Source: Topomyia yanbarensis (lineage: Eukaryota; Arthropoda; Insecta; Diptera; Culicidae). From it: 64,000 nucleotides of DNA. Below the pieces are notes generated by a model that had not been told where the DNA came from, made no database searches, and worked only from the letters and a program-made list of their open reading frames with translations. The translations under genes were made by a program, and so were the position numbers. Positions 22,998 through 33,899 of this stretch are shown piece by piece. Numbering within the stretch: position 1 is the first letter of the stretch; every line of letters begins with the position of its first letter. The stretch is taken from the NCBI RefSeq assembly GCF_030247195.1, contig NC_080671.1:430280539-430344538 (forward strand). Direction: 5' to 3'.

Positions 22998-23900
22998 TTT
23001 TGCCTTTCTCATATAAAGAAAGGCTATGCAATCACTGTAAAAATCGACTTTTTAACCGGGGCCCGGAGGGCCGAGTGTCATACACCATTCGATTCAGTTT
23101 GTCGAGATCGGCAAATGTCTGTGTGTGTATGTATGTGTGTGTATGTATGTGTGTCATTTAAACACAATTTTCTCAGAGATGGCTGAACCGATTTTCGCAA
23201 ACTTAGTTTCATCTGAAAGGTATAACGCTCACATAAGCTTAGTTGATCCGACTTCCGGTTCCGGAGTTACGGGTTGAAGAGTGCGGTCACACAGCAAATT
23301 CCCATATAAACTGGTACCAGCATGATGTTCAAATGATGTAAAACATATTAAAATAGATGTAAAATTACTCTAGTTTGCGGGTCTGGATCACTAATGATCA
23401 ATCAAAGCAGCTTTGACCACATTAGCCACCTAATACGGATCATGACGCCCCCGGGGAACCCGCCAAGTTTCTAAGCTAATATCACACCCATTCCACAACG
23501 AAATTCTCTACCGATTTTTACACACTTGATTTCAAATGAAAGATACAGTAATGCCATTGACTGCTGCTGAATTTCATTCGGTTCTGACTCTTGCTTCCGG
23601 AGTTACGGGGGTGTTAGTAAGGATACACTGGATTTTCCCATATAAATCGGTGCAATCGTAATACCTCATAGGCTAAAAACTATTGAAATAGTCACCAAAT
23701 TACTTCTAATCGCAGATCTAGATCACTGATTGCCAATCAAACATTCTTTGAATATATTGTCCACTATCGACGATTCCGGAAGTTCGGAATTCCGGGCATA
23801 TTCCACAATTAAAGTCACATCGGTTCTTCGGTGATGACTGAACCGATTTTCTCAAACCAAGTCTCAAATGGAAGGCAAAATATGCAGTTGAGTATGGCGT
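22998..23900 (+). repeat. CCTTTCTC family repeat, copy A
   Basis: Begins 'tgcctttctcatata', followed by 'gcccggagggccgagtgtca', a (TG)n/(TATG)n microsatellite at 23115-23155, then repeating modules containing 'gatggctgaaccgatttt', 'caaatgaaag' and 'ttccggagttacgggt'. The far terminus was not found; it runs into a C-rich tract (23900-24090). Confidence 0.8.
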
Positions 23901-24100
23901 CGCCGCCCCTCCCCTCCCCTCTCCGCCTTGCTTCATCACTCCCCTCCCCTTGGACCACCCTCACGCCCGCATTTCCTTCATCCACCCCGTATACCGAAAT
24001 AAGATGAAGGATTTCTGACGCATCCTACACTCCCACTCTACTAACCCCCCATTCCCTCCACTTTCAAACCCATTCCACCAACATTTCAAAATATAATCAC
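23900..24100 (+). repeat. C-rich low-complexity tract
   Basis: Runs of CCCCTCCCCTCC and similar pyrimidine-rich sequence between two CCTTTCTC repeats. No gene. Confidence 0.7.
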
Positions 24101-24152
24101 ATGAAGATAACATTGAACTCATGCTGATTAAGCTAATTAAATACTATTCTTT

Positions 24153-25120
24153 TGCCTTTCTCATATAGAAAAGTTATGCAATTGCTCCAAAAACCGACTT
24201 ACTAACCGAGGCCCGGAGGGCCGAGTCTCATATAACATTCGACTCAGTTCGCCGAGATCGCAAAATATCTGTGTGTATGTATGTATGTATGTGTGTATGT
24301 GCGGATTTGTTAACAAAATGTCCACATCGATTTCTCGGAGATGGCTGAACCGATTTTTACAAGCTAAGATTCAAATGAAAGGTATAATATTCCCATAGGT
24401 TGCTATTGAATTTCATTTTCAACCGACATCTTGTTCCGGATTACGAGTTGAAGAATATGGTTACAAAACAAAATTTGTTGATTTGTCCACATCGGTTTCC
24501 CGGAATTTTCTAAACCGATTTTGACAAACTTGATTTTAAATGAAAGGTCCATCAGCTGCTGTTGAATTTTGTGTGGATCCGAGTTCTGGTTCCTGAATTA
24601 CAGGGTCATACATACGATCACGCAGCAAATCCCGATTCTAACGAATTCTGCGATGAATGTAAAAAGGTGAAATTTTTTCCAAAATTTAAACACAACTGTT
24701 GAATTTGTAGATCTAGGTCACCAACAGTCATTCAAAGTCTCTTTGGCCACACTGGCCACCATCGGCGGATCCGGAAGCATCCAAATTCAGAATAACGGTT
24801 AAATTGGTTTCTCGAAAATGGCTAGATCGATTTGATCAACTTAGTCTCAAATGAAAGGTGTTGCGTCCCCGGAAACTGATATTAAATTCCATCTCCATCC
24901 GACTTCCGGCTCCGGAGTTACGGGTTGTGGAGTGCGATCACATAGAAAACTCCGATTCAAACCGATACCGCGATGAATGCAAAAAGGTGATCTTATATAT
25001 ACTTACCAAGTGTAATAAGAATGAATGACATTTCCATAATGTTTTATTGTACGAACCAGCTATTAAATCATAGTTTGGAGAAATGAGAAAGGGACAATTG
25101 CACCTCTAGGTGGATTAAAA
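24153..25120 (+). repeat. CCTTTCTC family repeat, copy B (both ends present)
   Basis: Starts 'tgcctttctcatatag' and ends 'gagaaagggacaattgcacc' followed by 'ctaggtggattaaaa', so the ends are imperfect inverted repeats (CCTTTCTCA / TGAGAAAGG). A (TATG)n tract is at 24270-24300, and at least three internal modules repeat the 'cggtttc...accgattt...aaatgaaagg...ttccgga.ttacggg' theme. No coding frame. Confidence 0.8.
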
Positions 25121-25143
25121 CAGGTTTTGTTAAAACAACAGTC

Positions 25144-26759
25144 AGGGTGGTTCTAATTTTACCAAGATCAAAAAATTAACTTTTTAATCATTCCAGCTAG
25201 AACCAAACGACCTTCAGCGAAGTTGTAGAACGACAAATTTCGCAAAAGTGTGTTGAAGACATGTAAGCTCTATCTGTCATACTTTTCATTTCACAACAAA
25301 TTTAAAATCGAAGGTTAGGGTGTTTCTTAGAAAAAACTATTTTATTCAAATAACTTTTGCGGTATTGATTCAAAACAGAAGTAGTCTTCAGACAACTTTA
25401 AGATTGTATTAAGGTGAAAAATTTGTTTCAATGCTTCACATATCTAACTATTTTCGTTGAAAAGTTATGAGCACATTTTCGCCTAAAAAGGGTTTTTTTT
25501 GGAGTAACAATATAACTCATTGGGGCAAACAAACGGTAATTCTTTTTCAACTTTAAAGAAGGTTATTAGTACAGTTATAATTGAGCAAAAAATGGCCAAA
25601 ACGATATATTTTTATATTTCATAAAATTCAGTTAAAATAATCTATTTTTAATATATTAAGTGCTTGTATCTTTTGAACGATAAAAGCTAGAGTTTTGATG
25701 TGTTAGAAGAAAATGTTCGTCTTCAAAAACTTCGAAAAATATCAGAAGGGTAAGTTGAAAAAAAAACTGAAAAAGTTATATCAAAAAATTGGTTTTTCAT
25801 GAATTGAGTCTTTGTAATATGTTAAAATTACTTTCACGGTAGACAAAATAAAAAAAAATATAGTTTCGTTTTCATGATAAAATATTGTACTTTACAATAC
25901 TTTTCTATTATTTTAAATAGTGGGTAGGGTGGTTCTAAATTTATTAAAATCAGGAAATAAACTTTTTAATGGGTCGAGATAAAGTTTCGCTGTCTTCCAG
26001 AAAATTGAAGAAAATAAAATTTTAAAAAACTTTGTCGAAGACCCTGAACCTCTATGTCGTGTATTTTTCATTTTGTAAGAAATTCGTCCAAAAAATTAGA
26101 GCGTTTGTTAAAAAAAAGGTTTTCTTTGCATAACTTTTGCAGTTTTGATTTTTCATTAAAATCACTTTAGAAATACTTTCAGATATTCTGAAGAAGAACA
26201 ATTTGTCTTAATATACCGAACCTCTAGCTTCTCTCGTTAGAAAGTTATATATACTTTTTACTAAAAATAAACTATTTATTGAGTAAATGTTGCAAGACAA
26301 AAAAATATCGTATTTGCCATTTTTTGGTGATCTATACTGCAAATCATGCCACTTCATATGTCAGCAACAGTATTTAATGTGCCCTTATCGAAGATAATGC
26401 TATTTGAAAAAGTTATATTTTTAAATAAAAGCTCTCATAACGTTAAAACGAAAAGAGTTTAGTAATTGGTGTTTTAAAGGAAATTATGCGCCTTAAAATA
26501 ACCTTCAAATTGTCAAAAGGGTACTTTAGCATAAAATAAAAACAACAAAAGTTATAGAAATAAAACCGTCTTTTATGAAACACCCTAAAGCTTACATGTG
26601 GATTTCTCGTGCAATGGAAAGTATAAAAGTTAGAGCTTGCATGTCTTCAGCAAATTTGTCTAATATGTGTTGCTCCACAACTTCATCGAAGACAGTAAAG
26701 CGCTATGTTGAACCGTTAAAAAGTTCAAGTTTGAATATTGCTAAAATTAGAACCACCCT
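25144..26759. mobile_element. AT-rich non-autonomous element with AGGGTGGTTCTAA ends
   Basis: The left terminus AGGGTGGTTCTAATTTTA (25144-25161) is exactly mirrored at 26742-26759. A third, internal terminus-like copy at about 25927 suggests two related units in tandem. Recurrent 'tcgaagac' and 'aacttttg' motifs are typical of this AT-rich MITE type. No open frame longer than background. Confidence 0.75.
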
Positions 26760-26890
26760 AGCATCTGTTTAAACAAAAAGAAGGGCCTTACAAAGTACAA
26801 CAATTTTGCCAAACATATTATAAGGCTAGGTTATTTAATTTTAGCAAAAAATTAAAATTCCTGCTTAATTTACATTTTGGACCACTGTGC

Positions 26891-27450
26891 ATTGGCGTAG
26901 CTTGCAAACTTTGGTTCAAACAAAGAAGTTCGAAAATGTCAAAGAAGGTGTTGCATTTTTTTAAGCACAACTGCAGTATTCTAGTCAGGGCACTGGCTGG
27001 ATATTGCAAACTCATTTATCACATGGCTACTATTCAGCGCGCTGAGTATTATTCATGTGATCTTTGTGAATCCTATGTACAGATAGCTGAAACTGAAGGA
27101 TATGCTATTGTTCCTAACCCAGTGTGGTAAAGAGCTATAGTTTTAGCCGTATTTGAATGACAATATCTCTTCGGGGGTGTTGTCGTTCTGTTATCTCAAT
27201 ATCTCCTCGGGAGTGTTGATATATCCGCTCACTACTTGAATAAAAATTCTAAACCCCTCGGGGGGTTGGAAGTTTGATTCCTCCGGGGGTGCAAAATGCT
27301 CTGTTTTAATTGTCCTGTGTCGTTATTTTCCTTACCACTTCCCCAATCCTTCCCTTCAGGAAATGATTGAAAGACGATTCTTGGCAAGGCACAAATCTCC
27401 GATCAACATGGGGATGTCATTTGAGCCAGACGCTACTGATTCCTGATTCC
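26891..27450 (+). mobile_element. 3' fragment of a LOA-like LINE
   Basis: Matches the 3' end of the element at 36439-39065 in opposite orientation: the end of the RNase H/C-terminal ORF ('HNCSILVRAL.G.CKL.YHMATIQRAEYYSCDLCES', about 26955-27080), the same stop region, a 3' UTR with repeated 'ctccgggggtg' boxes, and the terminal 'gccagacgctactgattcc'. The 5' side is cut by the TIR composite. Confidence 0.8.
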
Positions 27451-27965
27451 TTGTATGGCATGCTATTGTGGGCAGAAATTTCAGACATTTGTGACAATAA
27501 GTGCCATAAACGAAATTTATACGCAGAAGTGTCTCAAAAACGATTATTCCCAAGTAACAATTGAAGTTTTATAACAGGCTACACGTGCAATCTAAGTTTT
27601 ATGAGTGGCTGTAAAACTACTATAAAACCTCAATTGTTACTAGGGTTACCTTTTCTAAAAAAATCATGCACTGGTCTGGCCAAATTTAGCCAACTGCCAT
27701 TACGCTAAGTACACGATTCCATGGTATGAACAGAATCATACTGTTTATGTTACTAAGACTTGTAATGTACCTCACTGCCCCGATCGACGTCCGATCGAAA
27801 CATGCTGGTCGATTGTGAAGGGAAACCTTAACCTCAACAGCTTATGGAACCGAATCCGTATAAAGTAATACAAAGATTTGATATGTATAACAATTACACT
27901 GCCGTTATATGCATATCTGCCACATATTCTATGGTATTCCCTATGTACATGGGACAATGGTGCGT
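27450..27965 (+). pseudogene. Mariner transposase remnant interrupted by a small MITE
   Basis: Residues around the catalytic core can be read in one direction: a 'KCHKRNLYAEVSQKRLFP' block before the MITE, then 'VWPNLANCHYAK' and 'RRPIETCWSIVKGNLN' after it. The spacing between the Asp position (here Asn) and the Glu is again 37 residues, so this belongs to the DD37E type like 20664-21683. The Asp-to-Asn change, stops and truncation make it inactive. Confidence 0.75.
27553..27645. mobile_element. Short hairpin MITE (about 90 bp)
   Basis: CAAGTAACAATTGAAGTTTTAT at the left is mirrored by ATAAAACCTCAATTGTTACT at the right. It sits within the mariner remnant, which reads through on both sides. 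Confidence 0.75.
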
Positions 27966-28089
27966 ATAGCGGCAGTATATACGATATGAATTAATGAAAT
28001 ACAATAAAGAACTTGGAGGCACTATTTTGTAACATTTTTTTGTATGTCCGGATTTGGGTGTGAACGCCCTTATTTGCTTGATTCGTTAC

Positions 28090-29190
28090 ACTCACGCATA
28101 GTTATCCTTTCAAAACCATCAATGTGTTCTTCGCGCTAGGAATTCCTCTCTGACTGCACGCAACGACAACTTGAAGAATACGTAGTTTGATACAATGACA
28201 GTTGTTTACTAACAAGGCAAGCCGGTTCTGGTGTCTACTGTCATGAAATGAGATAGAGCAATTCGACGCGCTTAGTAGAAACTGTACTGTATTCAAGGAG
28301 GAAGTTTTTGTGATTTTGTGTTGTGTGTAATCGGCATTTCAACAAGGGATTGGCAGTAAAAAAATTTATGTGTGCTCTGCCAGTCTGGTCCGTCTAAAAG
28401 CATTTAGTTTGGCAGATTCGAAATTGCAAGTAGCTACGGATTGTTGAATTCAAATCGAAGAATTCTGCTTTTGAAATCTACCTTTTATTGGTCATTCCGG
28501 TATTATTAGAAATGAATTGACGAACGATTTGGGTAGACTAGGCTGACTTCGTTGGTTCAGAACCAGTTTTACCAGCATCGATTAATTGAATAAAGTACAA
28601 GATTCGCTCTTGAGCTGCATCCGAACGTGCCAACCATTACCGTAGCTTGTAAACTTGCTATCAAGCAAAAAAAAATGCGGGATATGAGTTCGTAAATGTG
28701 AAAAAATTGTTGCTTTTTTTCTAAATACAATCACAGCAATCCAGTTAAGGTACTGATTGAATATTGAAAAATCAATTATCACATGGCTACTGTTCATCGA
28801 TCTTAGTATTACTCGCGCAGTCATTGTGATTATGATTACGGAACTTTAAATTATCTGAGATATAACTGCCCTGCAGTAATCCAATTTCGTAACGGAGCCC
28901 AGTCTGGTACCGCAATAGATCTAAATGCTGGTCGCAGTGTTTCGTCTCCCACAAAAAAGCCCAGTCTGGTAAAGGGCTATAGGCTTTATCAGAAGGGTTT
29001 ATTATTTCTTCGAAAGTGAAGGATTCAGGCTGTGTATTGTATTGTTATGCGTTGTCATTTTTCATCTCCCTTACCATTTTCGTCAACCATCCCACCCCGA
29101 AGACGCAAATCTTCGAATACCATGAGGAACGTGCCAATGGAGCCAATCTGTGTTGATCCCTTGAAATAGTATGGTATTTTGGCAAGAACG
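28090..29190 (+). pseudogene. Heavily decayed LOA-like LINE 3' region
   Basis: Patches of the RNase H and C-terminal region of the 36.4-39.1 kb element can be followed in order on the plus strand: 'QRQLEEYVV', 'GVYCHEMR' (about 28160-28255), 'FVGSEPVLPASI' (about 28550-28580), 'SHGYCSS' and the 3' UTR end near 29100-29190. Frames and stops are scrambled. An independent, older insertion than 26891-27450. Confidence 0.65.
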
Positions 29191-29274
29191 GAAGTTTACC
29201 CTGCTAATTCGGGCACTTTGGTGATGATGAAGTCAAAATTTCACAATGAACCTTTATTATTGAAGACTACGCTG

Positions 29275-29455
29275 AAGTCATAAATGAACGTTCATTTTTG
29301 ACAGTTCGCTTGTACTGTTTACATGGACTTAGAAAAAATCTTTGTGATTCACTTCGAGCGAATCTAGTTATCCACAAATTTTTCATGTAAACAGTACTGG
29401 TGAACTGTCAAGAAAAGTGAGGTTAACTGTGTCAGTAAAGAACCTAATAACTAAT
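29275..29455. mobile_element. Hairpin MITE of the 59-62 kb family
   Basis: Contains 'gttcatttttgacagttcgc', 'actgtttacatggacttag', the mirrored 'catgtaaacagtact' and the terminal 'gtgaggttaactgtgtcagt'. Same layout as the units at 59.3-62.0 kb. Confidence 0.8.
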
Positions 29456-29459
29456 TCCT

Positions 29460-31672
29460 GACTGGCATGTTTTTTCTGATAGTTTCAACCAAGCAAAGCA
29501 AAGCCTTGGTACTATATTCCGCAACGGAACTTGGCCTTCTATGTCGACAGACTTCGCGCAGGTGATTCTACTTGTACAGAACGTTTACAGGGCTATAGTT
29601 ACGATCCAACTGACACGAAAATCTTTCAAGATTAGAACTGGAACATACTCTCTCAGCAGTGCCAGACAAAACACCCACAGGTTTTTAATGGGACGGTCTC
29701 ATGCAGCGGTGTTTCAAACAAAAAACCACGAGACGATGAAACTGGATCAACCACAACGATCGAAGGATGCACTCAGGTGTCTACTGATTGATCACAGCGC
29801 TATGACATCGATCTTCCGCTTTTCGTTTGAATGAAAGAAAAAGACCGGTTCTCCTATTACGAAACTCCATTCATGGCACCCACGTTGGCGCCTGTTTTGT
29901 ACGGTGCTGTTGATCACATTTGATAGACTGCGTTCAATCGCAGGAAAAGAACTGCGACTCATATCCAGCCGAGTGTCTGACGACTGATGAACGTCAGTGA
30001 CGTTCGGATGCTGTTTCGGTCGATTCACTTCCACTTCCACGAATATTTACGCATCAATATTATGGTCAAAACTTGAGTCAACAATGTTGAATGGAATAGA
30101 TTTGCATGGGCGCCACGCAACGATTTTGCATGAAAAGGAACTTGGCAAAAGGTCAACCCAGGAAGCGTTTCGCGAATAGCACAGTAACTGGTACACCTAC
30201 TGGCACTGACACATACACACACCTGTTCGCGGAGATGTTATTGACCGCGTGTAATGTCATTGCCGGCTGCGGTGATCGCGAGAACCCTGCAGTGCGGTTG
30301 ATCGCCTAGTTGGTGCTGTTAGAAGTACTGTACTGTAAATGTGGACTACGAAACAGCTATATTAATTAATAGACTATCGGAGTAACTGAAATTGAGCTAG
30401 TGTTGTTGTTGCAGTTGTCGTCGCGAGGCTACACGCGACTAACGGGTTACGGGATTTCGTGAGCGGAACCGGGTTACAACGAAGCCAATCCAGTCATCCT
30501 TGAAGTCAACGTTCGAACAGACTGAAATAGCGACTTCATTCAAAATGTTTAAAGAGTATTTATCCTTCCTCAGAACAGATTCGACACAAAATTATCGCAC
30601 TACTTACCTAAACTTTCAATTTGTAGATAGAGGAATTTCTTACCGACATGTACCAAGATCACAGGTTATATGATTGTTAAGCACACAAACATACACAAAC
30701 ACTCAAATAATAACCCATCACCATTAGTGTTAGTAATTAGTATTTTTAGTACCAAAATTTCTACCGTAAGTTAGGGTGATCGCCTATTTTAATCCTATTA
30801 GGCAGAATCCTTCCATTTGAGCCAACGCGTTGAATCGATACAGGCAGTTGCTGATCAATTCAAAGGGTTCATAAATGGGAAGAATCAAAATTGAGTAATA
30901 GGATAAATATAGACGCAATCCCCCTACATAGAATGGACAAAGTGAACTAATTTTGCCAATTGTCGAAAATACATTTAGGGATAAATTTCCGATCAAAGGT
31001 TAAGTGTGTAATTTTCAAATTTAATTTCGACTACCTAATCTGAGAGAGCTGCCGGAAAGGACGTTGATTAGTAGGGTTAGTTATATTAGTAAGTACCTTA
31101 CAGTGGGGGACCTTTGGGTTCATGGACATTTAGCGCAGTGATGAGACGATTACGTGTTGTTACCTAAGCTAGTGACAGTGGCAAGGACGTCAAGTACAAA
31201 GGATAGTGAAATGTCAAGTATGCTTTTTTTGCAATTGTTACCTTCTAGCATTTTGGCTGTAGCATTCCGCGACTATTATCACTGGATCAGTGATGATTAT
31301 TTTAATAGGAAAGGCGATCTGTTTGGACCTATTGTTTTTTTTTGTTTCCTCTCTTTGTCTCTCTCTCTTTTCTTGGCAAGTAATTGTTTTGTACACACTT
31401 AACACTGTACCATTTCTAATCACTCTGCTCGAAATTGCAGTTCATGTCATCTCTCTTTCACACAACACGTATTAATCGGTTACAGATATTGTAAAACGCA
31501 AGTTGTTGGTTTAGTCTGTTGCACAAGCGAGCTGGGAACCCATGATTAAACGCATTTACGCATTGTCGTATATATAGAGATTAAAAAATCCGTCGCTTGC
31601 GTGTGGTTTTTTTTTGTGTTCAGTTTAGAGTAGCATTCGATTGAAAGTGTTCAAGCGTGTGCAAACATTTAC
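29460..31672. other. Intron sequence without recognised repeats
   Basis: Less AT-biased and richer in CpG than its surroundings between about 29500 and 30520, with no transposon ends found. It may hold regulatory sequence or an alternative 5' exon, but nothing specific can be shown. Pyrimidine-rich tract at 31327-31380. Confidence 0.35.
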
Positions 31673-31932
31673 CAATATGGTCCGGTATGGATCTCGGAGC
31701 TCATGTGGCGCCACGTGTCCAGTTCGACCGTACTGTCCACGTAGGTCGAGCGGTTCGAGCTTACGCTAGTATTGCTGGAGTCGGAACTTGGACCGTTTGT
31801 GCTGTTTGTACTGTTGGTCTGAGAGGTACTGTTGTTGTTGCTGGTACTGTGGCTAAAAGCATTGGGAGAAGGAAAGAAGATGCTGGATTCCTGGCGGGGC
31901 ATCACACGGTTCGTCAGTGAATAGTTGTGATC
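31673..31932 (-). CDS. PPP1R3-like subunit, exon completing CBM21 and starting the tail
   Basis: Acceptor 'ttacccaccacag' is followed at 31932 by codons for 'DHNYSL', which complete the CBM21 signature begun in the previous exon as W-D-N-N-N-D-H-N-Y. The remainder is Ser/Asn/Thr-rich, including an (S/T/N) run, and ends '...TGPY' plus two bases of the next codon. The donor is G|GTAAAT at 31672; reading without splicing gives an immediate stop, which supports the splice. The split codon is completed by the first base of the exon at 17637. Phase is 0 at the start and 2 at the end. Confidence 0.85.
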
Positions 31933-32011
31933 CTGTGGTGGGTAAAAGAAGGTACCAATTAGTTTAAGAGGAACGTTATGAATTGGCATCGACGAACAGG
32001 ATTGTACTCAC

Positions 32012-32149
32012 ATTGTTATTGTCCCAGTACTCGGTTCCCCCACATCGGTAGCAAACGCAGAACTCAATCCGTCTGGACTTAGGTGGAAGAGTGATACGGA
32101 AGGAGAATGTGTCGTGGGCCATGTAGGCGGATGTAGTACCGCTGCCAAC
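32012..32149 (-). CDS. PPP1R3-like subunit, CBM21 central exon
   Basis: A 46-codon exon, too short to stand out as an open frame. The acceptor ends 'attttcggcag' at 32150 and the donor is GTGAGT from 32011; it starts and ends on codon boundaries, matching both neighbours. It encodes 'TSAYMAHDTFSFRITLPP', then 'IEFCVCYRCGGTEYWDNNN'. These are the hallmark blocks of the carbohydrate-binding CBM21 domain of PPP1R3 proteins (DTFSF..., IEFC..Y, ..WDNN). Only 79 bp of intron separates it from the next exon, whereas the preceding intron is about 22.9 kb. Confidence 0.9.
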
Positions 32150-33895
32150 CTGCCGAAAATGAGAGGAATGGGGAATCTTCAGAATTGTTCAAAACTAATT
32201 GCACTAAAAATATCAATAGAAATCACACAATGGAAAAAATGCTACAGCAATTTGAAAGTGACGCTGTTTGATTCCGTACACCCTTTAATATTTTTACTTC
32301 TGCTGGTAGGAGTCGAACTTAGACAGAGTCACTACGAATCCCTCAAGTCTACCAACATGTCTCACGGTAAAGAGAAACCGGTCACTCTTTACCAAGAAAG
32401 CGATTTTATTTTGTACGTTATTGTTTTAATTAAATGTAAAAATTCCATTCATTTTATTAGTTTTGTACATTTTGTTTCAATATAGTCATTTTTATTATTT
32501 TATTAATTGATTTCATTTGGTTAGGATTTATGTTATTAATTTCACTAATTTGATTATTTTCAATCGATTTGTTCATTCTTACATTCCTTTTATTATTTTA
32601 ATCATTTGTTTTGTTTTAATTATATCTATTTTTAATTTTTTATGTTATCCATTTAATTATTTTTGCGATTGTCATTTCAATAATTTATAGTAGGATATTC
32701 CACGGGAAAACATCAGATAACGAAGCTTGACCACGCCCGATTCGAATGAAACTTTGTAGTTATGTTCCGTTTCTGTACTTCGCTATTTTTGCGGACAATT
32801 AGAGCTTTTTGCCACAAGGGAAATTTTCAATAGGGTGTTTGAGTTTATGCAAATACCGTTTACATTTCTTGTGTAAAAAATAAAATTACGAAAAACCCAT
32901 GTTTAAATATATATTTTTTGTTGGCGATATTTGATATAATTTAGTCATGGAGAAACTATCGATAAAAAAGTTTTTCTAGCAGGCTACAAAAAATTTAAAT
33001 TTACGGCTTATTCACAGACAAAAGTGTAATTTTCTTATAGAATATTATTCAAAAGCTTTTGACAAAAATACCCCAAGATGTGATAATTTTCGAGATATTT
33101 AAAATAATTAATGTGTGAAATTACGCCAAGTTATTCACGTTTCTCTATCACTAACTAGTTATCCTCATAGTCGCTATGTAAAGCCAGTGAAATTATCGAA
33201 TTCTTGAGCTAACCGAGCCAATCGAGCTTTCTTTGGGAGCACTGCTTATTTTTCACAATGAAATGCAAGGCTTTTTCTCCGCATATCTCTACCTATGAGA
33301 ATAACTATCAAGAACAAAAGATTTTTCAAAATGATCATGAAATTCTGTCTTTTTTGACACCAACTTTGATAATATGAACCGTTCAAAAGCTACAAGTAGA
33401 AAATGAATAGGAGATGAAAATGAAAATGAAAATTAAAATATCAAGAAAGATTTTTTAGAGAGCATTTTGATTTGAAATGATCCATGTAACTATATTCTGC
33501 ACTAAAATTACATTTTTGTCTGTCAATTACAGTCCCTGGTCACATTATTACACTCGGGCATAAAAAATACCTTTCCGCCATTTTAACTATAATATACGTT
33601 GATTACTTGACAGATTTAGTGAAAACAAACAAAGTTCTAGTTGAAACAAGCGTAACAAAAAGTTCGATTATATATTTAGTTGGTGACGTATCACAATATT
33701 TAACCATTTTCAAATTTATATTCAAGTAATATTCGTACAATTTCATCAAAAAACATCAAAACCAAAATGACCAAAAAGCTTTCTGCGACCAATTTCGAAG
33801 CTTAATTATAATGCTTAACTACGATGTAATATGCATTTTATTCGGTTTAACGCTGACATTATATTTGATTTTGCAACCTGCCAGGGTAACAAATA
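32150..33895. other. AT-rich intron sequence
   Basis: 32400-32690 is very AT-rich with short T/A-run quasi-repeats. 32690-33890 has the texture of a non-coding mosquito repeat (opens 'ggatattccacgggaaaaca') but no terminal repeats could be matched. No gene seen. Confidence 0.4.
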
Positions 33896-33899
33896 AACC

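Larger units (their letters stand above)
22887..26890. mobile_element. About 4-kb TIR composite with nested repeats
   Basis: The sequence at 22887-22960 ('gtggtccagaatgcaaattt', then 'agcaggaatttt') is mirrored at 26800-26890 ('aaaattcctgct', then 'cattttggaccactgtgc'). The termini resemble those of the foldback element at 57.1-59.2 kb (GTGGTCC versus ATGGTCC). Inside lie two CCTTTCTC repeats, a C-rich tract and a further TIR element. Ends are approximate. Confidence 0.55.

Noticed and set aside
29541..30309. Overlapping short frames on both strands as small genes
   Set aside because: They overlap one another in several frames in a CpG-richer stretch; none has a recognisable domain or splice structure.
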